27,098 bases of DNA from positions 1 through 27,098 of the forward strand of contig JBIITN010000026.1 in the NCBI GenBank assembly GCA_044340485.1. Reading direction: 5' to 3'. Origin of the DNA: UBA2093 sp044340485. Its GTDB lineage: Bacteria > Actinomycetota > Acidimicrobiia > Acidimicrobiales > Ilumatobacteraceae. Of this stretch, positions 15,100-22,419 are shown in pieces. Below the pieces are notes generated by a model. That model searched no databases and had not been told where the DNA came from. It was given only the letters and a program-made list of their open reading frames with translations. Every line of letters starts with the position of its first letter. Position 1 is the stretch's first letter. The translations under genes were made by a program, and so were the position numbers.

Positions 15100-16032
15100 A
15101 TGCTTGTTATCCAACGTCCCTCTGTCGAAGCAATTGGCGACGACGATCCGATTCGTCAACGCTTTGCGATTGGCCCACTTGAGCCTGGCTTTGGACACAC
15201 CATTGGCAACTCATTGCGCCGCACATTGTTGTCATCTATTCCTGGTGCAGCAATCACCACGGTCAAGTTCGACACCGCCCAGCACGAATTCACCACGGTC
15301 CCCGGTATGTCAGAAGACATCACCGAGTTCGTGTTGAACCTCAAAGACATTGTCTTCACAAGCACCAACGACGAGCCCGTCGTGTTGCGTCTCGACGTGA
15401 AGGGTCCCATGACTCTCACCGCTGGCGACCTTCCGTGTCCATCAGATGTTGAAGTGCTCAACAAAGATCTCTACTTGGCAACACTGAATGCTGGTGCACA
15501 ACTTGCACTCGACATCACTGTTGAGCAGGGTCGCGGATACTTGTCATCAGAGCGCGATGCCGATGATCGCATCATTGGCGTCATCACTGTTGATGCAATC
15601 TTTTCGCCTGTTCGTCGTGTGATGTTCGACATTGAACCTGCACGTGTTGGTCAAAGCACCAACTATGACCGCGTTGTTCTCGACATCGAAACAGATGGTT
15701 CCATCACACCGCGTGATGCACTTGCATCGGCAGCTGCAACACTGCGTTCACTTGTTGACCTCATTGCCAACTTGTCAGAAGAGCAGCAGGGTCTTGAGTT
15801 GTCAGAGCCAGTAGGTGCAAACGTTGGTATGCCAGACCTTGATCATGCCATTGAGGATCTTGATCTCAGCGAGCGTCCACGCAACTGCTTGAAGCGCGCA
15901 CAGGTCAACACCATTGGCGAGTTGTTGTTGAAGTCTGAAGAAGACCTCTTGAACATCACCAACTTTGGTCAAAAAAGCCTTGACGAAATTATTCAGAAGC
16001 TTGACGAGCGCGGCCTCACGCTGCGTTCGTAA
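15100..16032 (+). CDS. rpoA: DNA-directed RNA polymerase subunit alpha
   Basis: A 310-aa alpha subunit. The N-terminal domain (to about residue 230) carries GFGHTIGNSLRRTLLSSIPG, the dimer and beta-binding region. After a linker, the C-terminal domain holds LKRAQVNTIGELLLKSEEDL and the helix-hairpin-helix NFGQKSLDEIIQKL that contacts UP elements and activators. The ATG at 15100 follows TTTTTAGGAG. The tail after the last helix is very short compared with many actinobacterial alpha subunits. It is co-transcribed with S4 and L17 in the standard order. Confidence 0.97.
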   Translation: MLVIQRPSVEAIGDDDPIRQRFAIGPLEPGFGHTIGNSLRRTLLSSIPGAAITTVKFDTAQHEFTTVPGMSEDITEFVLNLKDIVFTSTNDEPVVLRLDVKGPMTLTAGDLPCPSDVEVLNKDLYLATLNAGAQLALDITVEQGRGYLSSERDADDRIIGVITVDAIFSPVRRVMFDIEPARVGQSTNYDRVVLDIETDGSITPRDALASAAATLRSLVDLIANLSEEQQGLELSEPVGANVGMPDLDHAIEDLDLSERPRNCLKRAQVNTIGELLLKSEEDLLNITNFGQKSLDEIIQKLDERGLTLRS

Positions 16033-16053
16033 CGAGGAATTTAGGAGCCCACC

Positions 16054-16425
16054 ATGCCAGCAACACCACGTCGCGCCCGTAATTTCGGCGGCAGTGCTGC
16101 ACACCAGCGTTTGCTCATGGCAAACCTCGCCGCATCACTTTTTGCAGCAGAAGGCATTGTCACCACTGAAGCAAAAGCAAAGGCATTGCGTCCGATTGCA
16201 GAAAAACTGATCACCAAGGCAAAGAAAGCCCAAGACGGATCGGCAATGAGCGTTCACCGCCTTCGCCAAATCCAGGGCTACTTGGGAGATAAGGAAATGA
16301 CCGCCAAGTTGGTGAAAGAGGTTGCCCCTCGTTACACCGAGCGCAATGGTGGCTACATCCGCATCTTGAAACTTGGAACTCGCCAGGGTGACGCAGCGCC
16401 GATGGCGCGCATCGAACTGGTCTGA
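16054..16425 (+). CDS. rplQ: 50S ribosomal protein L17
   Basis: A 123-aa L17: start MPATPRRARNFGGSAAHQRL, then LLMANLAASLFAAEGIVTTE and the ending RYTERNGGYIRILKLGTRQG. L17 is located near the tunnel exit. TTAGGAG precedes the ATG by a few bases. truA begins 12 nt after the stop, in the same reading frame. Confidence 0.96.
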   Translation: MPATPRRARNFGGSAAHQRLLMANLAASLFAAEGIVTTEAKAKALRPIAEKLITKAKKAQDGSAMSVHRLRQIQGYLGDKEMTAKLVKEVAPRYTERNGGYIRILKLGTRQGDAAPMARIELV

Positions 16426-16437
16426 AAGACTTCACCG

Positions 16438-17226
16438 GTGACAACGCCGGACACTTCTACGAATGAGCCCGCCACTAGGCGGGCTCGTTTCATTGTTGCC
16501 TACAACGGCGCACCGTTTCACGGCTTTGCAGCAAACGACGGTATCGAGACAGTTGGCGGGTTGTTGTTAGATGCAATCAACACTGTTGCCAGGTGCAGCA
16601 CAGAGATCGTGGTTGCGGGACGCACAGATACAGGCGTGCATGCACGCGCACAAGTGGTGAGCTGTGATTTACCTGAAGATGTCGACCTAGAGCGTTTGCA
16701 AATAGGTGTGAATGCATTGTGTGGACCACATATTTCGGTGCGCGAACTGGTGTGGGTGGCAGATGATTTTCACGCGCGCTATTCGGCCAAGTGGCGCCAC
16801 TACAAATACTTCGTGTTAAACACGCCCACGTCAGACCCTATGTTGTTAGATCGCACATGGCATGTGCGCGAACCATTGTCAATACCGATGATGCAACTCG
16901 CATGCGACGGCGTATTGGGCAGCAACGACTTCACGTCGTTTTGCAAAAAACCCATTGAGGTTGAAGGACAACGACCAAAGTCGATGACCCGCAATGTGAT
17001 GTTGGCCGACTGGCACGACATAGGTAACGGACAACTGGTATTCGACATTCGCGCGAATGCGTTCTGTCACCAAATGGTGCGCTCGATTGTGGCGTTCATG
17101 GTGGAAGTAGGTGCGCACAAACGCAAACCATCAGAGACGCGACAAGTGTTACTAGCAAAGGATCGTTCGCTCACCCCACGACTGGCCCCACCACAAGGGC
17201 TGTTCTTGTGGGAGGTCGGGTACTAG
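16438..17226 (+). CDS. truA: tRNA pseudouridine(38-40) synthase TruA
   Basis: A 262-aa enzyme that isomerises uridines 38-40 in the tRNA anticodon arm. The catalytic Asp64 lies in GRTDTGVHARAQV. Other landmarks are FIVAYNGAPFHGFA at the N-terminus, KWRHYKYFVLN in the middle and FLWEVGY at the end. The GTG at 16438 is the only conventional start that includes the family N-terminus; its ribosome site is weak (GAAAG). Codons 10-16 form a terminator-like hairpin. Acidimicrobiia and other actinobacteria often have truA after rplQ. Its last 24 bases recur about 2 kb downstream, after the next gene. Confidence 0.94.
   Translation: MTTPDTSTNEPATRRARFIVAYNGAPFHGFAANDGIETVGGLLLDAINTVARCSTEIVVAGRTDTGVHARAQVVSCDLPEDVDLERLQIGVNALCGPHISVRELVWVADDFHARYSAKWRHYKYFVLNTPTSDPMLLDRTWHVREPLSIPMMQLACDGVLGSNDFTSFCKKPIEVEGQRPKSMTRNVMLADWHDIGNGQLVFDIRANAFCHQMVRSIVAFMVEVGAHKRKPSETRQVLLAKDRSLTPRLAPPQGLFLWEVGY
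16465..16490 (+). terminator. Terminator-like hairpin inside the start of truA
   Basis: A perfect, very GC-rich 9-bp stem (16465-16473 with 16478-16486), loop ACTA, extendable by A/T pairs at the base, and followed by GTTTCATTGTT. It lies 40 nt after the rplQ stop and occupies truA codons 10-16. The stem is strong but the T run is interrupted, so it may end only part of the alpha-operon transcripts. Confidence 0.55.
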
Positions 17227-19154
17227 CTCGCTGGATTACAGTGACATTCGTGCCTCGTTTCCGAAACGTCTCCCGAACAGCGTGTCTCATTTCCGCGGGT
17301 CTGTTGCTGGTGACTTTCTCCGCGACGCGTGACGTGTCGGCGGCATCAAAGAACGCGCCCGCGATCACCGTGAAACCAACGCAAATGGTGGCTCGTGGGT
17401 CAATCACCTGCGGGTATGTGAAGACAGGCAAGCAAAAGAAGTTGACCTGGCAAGCAGGTACTCGTGTATCGGCAAAGAAGTTCCGTCCTTACGCAAGCGA
17501 GATTTCCTTCCTTAATCAATTGTTAGCGACACAAAACAAATCACTCAAGAAAGCAAAATCCCGGAACAAACGTCGACAAGTGGTAAGTCTGACAAAGGTG
17601 CTTGCAGAGACGCGTCTGCGACTTAGTCGGCTACGTTCACAATCTTCAAGCGAAAAATCCGAGTGTGCACAATTGACGTCCTTACGTTATGACACTAAAG
17701 ACGTCATCGCTCTGGCGGTTGTGGCGCCGTCAAGTGATCGAGGCTCAGTCTCAAAAAAGTCTGTTAGTAGCGCGAACGTGAATACCAAATCGGGGTTAGT
17801 TGGAATCACTAGTGATGGAAAAGCAAAAACGATTATTCAGCCAATTGATGCCAGAGTGCAAGGCTTATCGGAGAACCTCTCAGTTGTAAGAACTTACGGA
17901 GCGCCGGACGGTTCTGTCATTACTCAGTATGCAGAGCATCCTGATAAATGTCTGCTGGGCAAAATTTCACCACTTGGTGGATTGGAGGAGTGCCAACTTT
18001 TTCGTGAGCAGCTCGGTCTTTACGAGGGTATCCGGAGCGAGAGCTCCGGATACTTTGGAAATGAAGCGTCACCTATCCAGTTTGACGAATCCGGTGGCAT
18101 CTATTTTGTTTCCGGCAAACGCGATTACACGTGCTCACCACGGGCACCGAGCGCCGTTGTTTATTCGTATTCACTTTTCGTTTTGAGCGATGGAAAATTG
18201 GCAGGCTATCCACTGACGGCGTGCGCGACATTGACGACTTGGTCAGCCATGAGTACCGGCGGAGTGTTGTACAACATTCGTCCGTGGGGTGCTTGGACTT
18301 GGCCTGACGTCAAGGTGATGAAATGGGATGGAACAACAGAGTCAACATTGCTCGAGGGTGCCGATGTCGCGCCCAACGGACTGCAGTCATTTCCCAACGG
18401 TGACACACTAATTTCACTTCACAATTATGTACTCCCCGGACAACCTAGTCGTCATGGAAATGTGCAGGGCGCAACGTATAGATATCGGTCAATCGAGGGC
18501 CTCGATGCGTGGTGGCACTATGCCGATCAGAATCCCCAATTTTCGTCAGAATCTGTTGCCGATCAACATTGCAATTGCGATGCGCAGCTTCCACTGATTA
18601 CAAACTTGATTCGCATTGACTCTGATTTGTATGGGACGGGAGATATCTTCCACAAACAAACTGCAAGCCGAACGCATCATATTTTCCAGTTATATCCACA
18701 GGTTGAAGTTATTGCTAGAACGGGGAAGATCTGGAACAGACCGGTAGCTGTTGGAACGCGCGAGACTCTGCAAGTATCAGGGATATTGGCAAAGACCAAA
18801 AGTTGGTTCTTGACTGCTGGTCCTAATTACTTTTGGTGTCTGCCGCAACAAATTGCAAACAACGGCATACCCTGCGTAGCAGATCAGCATTTCATACATG
18901 CGATTAATGTGACCACAAACCAAGTGATGGAATTACAAGATTCTACAAATCCTGTCGGAGTGCTGAGTATTAGTTCTTCTGTAACTGACGATGCTTCATA
19001 CATTCAAGGAATTCGCATTTCAGATGGAAGACATATGATCGGCACCTTTAGCGGCAGTTCTGCCACGCCAGCAATATCTTGGATTGAGAATCAGTCACTG
19101 AACTTCGTGTACGTACCTTTTACCTTCATCCGTAAGAAATCGGCTAACGGATAG
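17208..19154 (+). CDS. Secreted protein of unknown function, coiled-coil plus beta-rich domain
   Basis: I do not recognise the family. The product is 648 aa from GTG 17208. A signal peptide ends near residues 43-45 (hydrophobic ACLISAGLLLVTF, then DVSA before ASK), so the mature protein is probably exported. Residues about 90-150 are Lys/Arg/Gln/Leu-rich and likely helical. The rest looks beta-rich, with many Trp and Tyr residues, repeated -DG-turns and about ten cysteines, which would suit an extracellular beta-propeller; this is inference. GTG 17208 has AAGGG 7 nt upstream but overlaps truA by 19 nt. GTG 17241 or 17250 would give a more compact signal peptide. The gene is bracketed by truA's end and a truA 3' remnant. 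It contains a perfect 11-bp hairpin at 18028-18053. Confidence 0.75.
   Translation: MGGRVLARWITVTFVPRFRNVSRTACLISAGLLLVTFSATRDVSAASKNAPAITVKPTQMVARGSITCGYVKTGKQKKLTWQAGTRVSAKKFRPYASEISFLNQLLATQNKSLKKAKSRNKRRQVVSLTKVLAETRLRLSRLRSQSSSEKSECAQLTSLRYDTKDVIALAVVAPSSDRGSVSKKSVSSANVNTKSGLVGITSDGKAKTIIQPIDARVQGLSENLSVVRTYGAPDGSVITQYAEHPDKCLLGKISPLGGLEECQLFREQLGLYEGIRSESSGYFGNEASPIQFDESGGIYFVSGKRDYTCSPRAPSAVVYSYSLFVLSDGKLAGYPLTACATLTTWSAMSTGGVLYNIRPWGAWTWPDVKVMKWDGTTESTLLEGADVAPNGLQSFPNGDTLISLHNYVLPGQPSRHGNVQGATYRYRSIEGLDAWWHYADQNPQFSSESVADQHCNCDAQLPLITNLIRIDSDLYGTGDIFHKQTASRTHHIFQLYPQVEVIARTGKIWNRPVAVGTRETLQVSGILAKTKSWFLTAGPNYFWCLPQQIANNGIPCVADQHFIHAINVTTNQVMELQDSTNPVGVLSISSSVTDDASYIQGIRISDGRHMIGTFSGSSATPAISWIENQSLNFVYVPFTFIRKKSANG
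18028..18053 (+). repeat. Perfect 11-bp inverted repeat with GAGA loop inside the secreted-protein gene
   Basis: Bases 18028-18038 are the exact reverse complement of 18043-18053, with GAGA between, a GNRA-type tetraloop. In RNA this would be a very stable hairpin. No T run follows, so it is not a terminator. It lies within codons and keeps the reading frame. Confidence 0.7.
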
Positions 19155-19193
19155 GGCGTTCTTGAGATTTTCCTGTGGGAAGTTGGGTACTGA
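19155..19193 (+). pseudogene. Leftover 3' end of a second truA copy
   Basis: Immediately after the stop of the secreted-protein gene, the frame ending at TGA 19191-19193 reads GVLEIFLWEVGY, and its last seven residues (FLWEVGY, 19170-19190) are identical to the TruA C-terminus at 17203-17223. Over 24 bases including the stop, 19 are the same; within the seven codons the differences are synonymous (TTG/CTG, GAG/GAA, GTC/GTT), and the stop is TGA instead of TAG. Nothing upstream in this frame extends the match, because the preceding codon is TAG. This is best read as a truncated relic. Confidence 0.65.
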
Positions 19194-19245
19194 ACACTGT
19201 GTGAGACCAGTCTGCGTTGGGTTCTCGCTAGCGATCTTCTTATTG

Positions 19246-19260
19246 GATACTGTTCCCGCA
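19246..19260 (+). promoter_or_regulatory. Possible -10 box of a leaderless promoter for the DUF4389 gene
   Basis: GATACT (19246-19251) resembles the -10 consensus and ends 8 nt before the ATG at 19260. There is no Shine-Dalgarno, which fits a leaderless transcript. No good -35 sequence is visible at the expected distance. Confidence 0.3.
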
Positions 19261-19811
19261 TGGCTGCAGCACAATTTTCTGTCGAGTACACCGAGCCACG
19301 AAGTAGGTTGACCACTTTATTCCGGGCGATCACGGTTATTCCTCACGTCATCATCATGAACGTGTGGCAATACCTAGCTCAGATCCTTACTTTCTTTCAG
19401 TGGTGGATCATTTTGTTCACCGGTAAACGCAATCAAAGTATTTGGAATCTGCAGAACGCGTGGCTGGGGTATGCCGTTCGTGTGAACGCCTATTGGGGCC
19501 TCATGTTTGACAAATGGCCCAACATTGGCGCGGAACCAAATGGCGAACCCACCAGCTACTCGTTCGCCTATGAATCAAAAGCGAGTCGACTGAGTAATTT
19601 CTTTCGAATCATCTGGGTCATTCCCGCCATCATTCTGTCTTTCATCATCATGATTGGTGCACTGATCATGACTGTTCTCTGTTGGTTCGCAATCATTATC
19701 AGCGGGAAGCAACCTCGCGGATTATTCAACTTCCTTAATAAGGTCCATCAATTTATGATGCGACTGAGTTCCTATGTCTTCCTGATGACCGACACCTACC
19801 CGAAGATCTGA
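19260..19811 (+). CDS. DUF4389-type integral membrane protein
   Basis: A 183-aa protein made of two similar halves, each starting with a short polar lead (FSVEYTEPRSRLTTLFRAI; FAYESKASRLSNFFRIIWVI) and then a long hydrophobic stretch (about 20-55 and 118-150), each ending in an (L/I)(F/I)(T/S)GK motif followed by an N-x-x-x-x-x-x-Y/F region. This matches the DUF4389 family as I know it, whose function is not established. It probably has four membrane segments. It stands alone, 66 nt downstream of the truA relic, with its own likely promoter. Confidence 0.75.
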   Translation: MAAAQFSVEYTEPRSRLTTLFRAITVIPHVIIMNVWQYLAQILTFFQWWIILFTGKRNQSIWNLQNAWLGYAVRVNAYWGLMFDKWPNIGAEPNGEPTSYSFAYESKASRLSNFFRIIWVIPAIILSFIIMIGALIMTVLCWFAIIISGKQPRGLFNFLNKVHQFMMRLSSYVFLMTDTYPKI

Positions 19812-20010
19812 ACGGTCAAGATCATGTGCTCTGACACGATCTGCGGTAGTAGAGAGAAGTATTCGCGCGCAGCGTTGACTTAACCTTTGTACTTATTCCC
19901 AAAAATCTTCATTTGTATAAACAGTGAATTGCAGTCGATAATCACATGGAATCCAACCGCCAGCGAAGCAGTCCAGCTGGTTCCATTCGACCTGTGTGCT
20001 GGAGGTTGAT

Positions 20011-20265
20011 TTGCTCTCGGACGAATTTAAACCCTCAGCCAAAATTGATATGATGTTTCTTTTCAGTCGTGAAGGCTTGTCAAGGCACAAGTTAGATGAC
20101 TTCATGTCAGCACAGGATGCAGTTTCTGAGAAGACATTGGTACCGATCCTTACATCGAATGTGATTGTTGATGCTGTACGCAGGGAGGTAAAAAGAAAGA
20201 CAAAACATAATGTTGATCCAAAAGAATTAAAAGCAGCTATTCAGTCAATTCTTGACCGTAAGTAG
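20011..20265 (+). CDS. Small hypothetical protein, possibly a C-terminal fragment
   Basis: Unrecognised. GGAGG (20001-20005) lies 5 nt before TTG 20011, giving 84 aa; an in-frame GTG at 19996 would give 89 aa but has no ribosome site. The product is charged and mostly helical, ending in the basic run VRREVKRKTKHNVDPKELKA. The frame stays open upstream to a TAA at 19939, so it may be the 3' remainder of a larger, broken gene. A TATAAA at 19916-19921 could serve as a -10 box. The surrounding DNA is AT-rich compared with the ribosomal genes. Confidence 0.4.
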   Translation: MLSDEFKPSAKIDMMFLFSREGLSRHKLDDFMSAQDAVSEKTLVPILTSNVIVDAVRREVKRKTKHNVDPKELKAAIQSILDRK

Positions 20266-20317
20266 TCTTCGAATCTTCAATGTTTGGAGAACCCTCTAAC
20301 GGCTATCTAACAGGAAT

Positions 20318-20345
20318 TCTTTTCAAAAATTTCAATTAGAAAAGA
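20318..20345. terminator. Weak inverted repeat between two convergent genes
   Basis: TCTTTTC (20318-20324) pairs with GAAAAGA (20339-20345) around a 14-nt A/T-rich loop. It lies between the ends of the small ORF and the oppositely oriented K+ channel gene, the place for a shared terminator, but the stem is AT-rich and the loop is long. Confidence 0.25.
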
Positions 20346-20354
20346 TGTTTGTGA

Positions 20355-21047
20355 TTAGGAATCTCTGATCAAGAATTTCGCTATACGTGCAGTCACAACA
20401 GCAAGTGTGCTTATTCCGACAAGCATTGTGAATATTCCAATGATGCGACCAATGGCCGTAACAGGGTACACATCGCCATATCCGACGGTGGTAATTGTGG
20501 AGGCCGACCACCACACAGCGTCGAAAAAGGATTCATTTATCTTTCCTTCTCCGACATCTTCTGCGATGGTGAACGCAACTGCAGATGAGATGCACGTAAA
20601 TCCAGCAAGTCCAAATGCGAGAGATGCGGCTTTCTCTTGTAAAAGTTTGCGACCATTATTTCGTGATGCTGAGGTTCCGATACCAAGTATTCGTGCCAGA
20701 GTTAATACAACACGAAATCCACGAGTCGCGCGCATTATTCCTGCAATTCCAAGAGCTGGGAGAAGCGCCACGCCTTGGGCGAGGGTGACTATTGCGTTGA
20801 GCCATTCAGTTTTGATGTATTTAGCTTTGGATGCGGCCAATACGTATTCCACGACGTAATCAATAAAGAATGCACCGAATACGATTGCATCAACGATAAA
20901 TAAGAAAGTCTTGTCTACGGAAGAAAGTCGGCTAGAAACAAAGTGAAGAGCGATGATTGGAAGGCTTCCGATTGCAAGAATTGTCAACGGAGCGTCAGTT
21001 CGCCGCCGCCATCTCTCAACTTTCTCACCATGGGGACATGTTTCCAT
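20355..21047 (-). CDS. Voltage-gated-type potassium channel subunit
   Basis: A 230-aa membrane protein of the six-segment K+ channel type. Residues about 21-125 hold four hydrophobic segments, with a putative S4 carrying spaced arginines (RATRGFRVVLTLARILG, 106-122). S5 (about 140-162) is followed by the pore helix and the selectivity filter TTVGYGD (186-192), then S6 (about 200-222). Very short tails and no RCK or cyclic-nucleotide domain. It is the only minus-strand gene in the window. Its start ATG (21047) has AAGGAAG about 12 nt upstream. A 13-bp dyad CCTGTTGAACAGG lies at 21105-21117. It probably moves K+ across the cytoplasmic membrane in response to voltage; gating is inference. Confidence 0.9.
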   Translation of the reverse strand: METCPHGEKVERWRRRTDAPLTILAIGSLPIIALHFVSSRLSSVDKTFLFIVDAIVFGAFFIDYVVEYVLAASKAKYIKTEWLNAIVTLAQGVALLPALGIAGIMRATRGFRVVLTLARILGIGTSASRNNGRKLLQEKAASLAFGLAGFTCISSAVAFTIAEDVGEGKINESFFDAVWWSASTITTVGYGDVYPVTAIGRIIGIFTMLVGISTLAVVTARIAKFLIRDS

Positions 21048-21505
21048 TCAGTAATTCTTCCTTATTGACTGCGCAGCCACTGACATAACTTTGAGATGCC
21101 TCGCCCTGTTGAACAGGAGTCCCAAATGAACTAAGGGAAGCAGCCCGATTGTGTCTGCCTGTGTATACGATCTAATTCGCGCTGTAGTTGTTCCCCCTGG
21201 GTGCGTTTTCCGAACGCATGGATTAGCCCCTGATACTCATACATCTGATTTGACTCACATGAGAACCAATCGAGACAAAGCTTGTCTGTGCGCCATTTGA
21301 TTGGCTAGATCGTCTCCCTCACTAGGAAAGGGTGAAATGTTGTAGGTGACGACCAGCGGATATCGAACTCGGGATCACACCGGTGGAGCCCATCCCCAAG
21401 CCCCACAAGGGGTTGCCGATTTTTCCCAGAGACCCGTATCATTTAACGGTTCCGGGTTTGCCGGGGTGCCGCCATGGGGTGGTGCCACTTGTGAAGGAAA
21501 GTTTC
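21048..21505 (+). other. 458-nt non-coding region: K+ channel upstream region and rplM leader
   Basis: No convincing gene is present. Visible items: dyad CCTGTTGAACAGG (21105-21117); a 6-bp hairpin TGCGTT/AACGCA (21202-21218); a nested hairpin with outer stem CCAATC/GATTGG (21266-21271 with 21299-21304) and inner stem AGACAA/TTGTCT (21273-21278 with 21282-21287); and a possible promoter TTGTCT-17 nt-CTAGAT (21282-21310) that overlaps it. Closer to rplM there is a 6-bp stem with loop ACAA (21399-21404 with 21409-21414) followed by TTTTT at 21420-21424, which could be an attenuator, and a competing stem GGGAT/ATCCC (21371-21375 with 21392-21396). The last 80 bases are GC-rich with further short repeats. 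Confidence 0.4.
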
Positions 21506-21949
21506 ATGCGTACATACTCACCAAAGGCCAGCGAGATTGAGCGTCAGTGGCATGTTGTCGACGCCGAAGGCATGGTGCTTGGTCGCCTGTGCACCGAAGT
21601 TGCGCGCATCTTGCGCGGCAAGCACAAGCCAACATTTGCTCCCCACATGGACACCGGCGATCACGTCATTGTTATTAATGCATCCAAGGTGGTTCTCACC
21701 TCTGGAAAAGCAGACAAGAATATGGTGTACACCTACTCGGGTTACCCCGGTGGTTTGAAGTCTGAAACATATGGTGAGTTGCTCAGCCGTAAGCCAGACG
21801 ACGCTATTCGTCGTTCGGTTGCTGGCATGTTGCCAAAAGGACCACTTGGTCGTCAGATGGTGAAGAAGTTGAAGGTGTATGCCGGTCCCGAGCATCCACA
21901 CTCAGCACAATCACCTGTTGTTCTTTCTATCCCTGGCGCCAAGCGCTAA
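21506..21949 (+). CDS. rplM: 50S ribosomal protein L13
   Basis: A 147-aa L13: MRTYSPKASEIERQWHVVDA, then GMVLGRLCTEVARILRGKHK and the GYPGGLKS and RMLPKGPLGR-like (here GMLPKGPLGRQM) signatures. The frame is open back to 21383, but that part overlaps the leader and lacks similarity. The ATG at 21506 has GAAGGAAA just upstream. It is followed 15 nt later by rpsI, the usual pair. Confidence 0.97.
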   Translation: MRTYSPKASEIERQWHVVDAEGMVLGRLCTEVARILRGKHKPTFAPHMDTGDHVIVINASKVVLTSGKADKNMVYTYSGYPGGLKSETYGELLSRKPDDAIRRSVAGMLPKGPLGRQMVKKLKVYAGPEHPHSAQSPVVLSIPGAKR

Positions 21950-21964
21950 TACAAGGAGTCCTTC

Positions 21965-22360
21965 ATGTCTACTGTTCCATTGTCACAAACAACCGGTCGT
22001 CGCAAAGAAGCAGTTGCTCGCGCGAACATTCGCTCAGGTAGCGGCACCATTGTTGTGAACAACAAGCCCATCGAGGCCTATTTCACCACCGCAACGCAGC
22101 GCATGGTTGTGACCGAAGCTCTTCGCGTCACGAACACCGAAACAAGCTTCGACATCACCGCAAACATCTTTGGTGGTGGCGTCAATGGTCAGGCCGGTGC
22201 ATTGCGCATGGCAATTGCACGCGCACTGATTGATCTCGATCCTGAAACCCGTCCCGCTTTGAAAAAGGCCGGCTTGCTCACCCGCGATTCACGTCGCAAG
22301 GAAAGCAAGAAGTACGGATTGAAGAAAGCCCGTAAGGCTCCTCAGTACACCAAGCGCTGA
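21965..22360 (+). CDS. rpsI: 30S ribosomal protein S9
   Basis: A 131-aa S9: TTGRRKEAVARANIRSGSGT near the start, GGGVNGQAGALRMAIARAL in the centre and the tail RRKESKKYGLKKARKAPQYT ending KR, which touches the P-site tRNA. CAAGGAG precedes the ATG. The 59-nt gap to glmM contains a 5-bp stem (22368-22372 with 22378-22382) but no T run. Confidence 0.97.
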   Translation: MSTVPLSQTTGRRKEAVARANIRSGSGTIVVNNKPIEAYFTTATQRMVVTEALRVTNTETSFDITANIFGGGVNGQAGALRMAIARALIDLDPETRPALKKAGLLTRDSRRKESKKYGLKKARKAPQYTKR

Positions 22361-22419
22361 TTCGCACGGCACCTCGCGTGCCTTGTGTGCAGCAGATCTG
22401 CTGGTGTCAGCAATTGTCT

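Noticed and set aside
16437..16438. Fusion of rplQ and truA, which share a reading frame
   Set aside because: A clear TGA (16423-16425) ends L17 at its normal length, and there is no sign of recoding.
22368..22382. A terminator after rpsI
   Set aside because: There is a 5-bp GC stem but no T run, and glmM follows closely.
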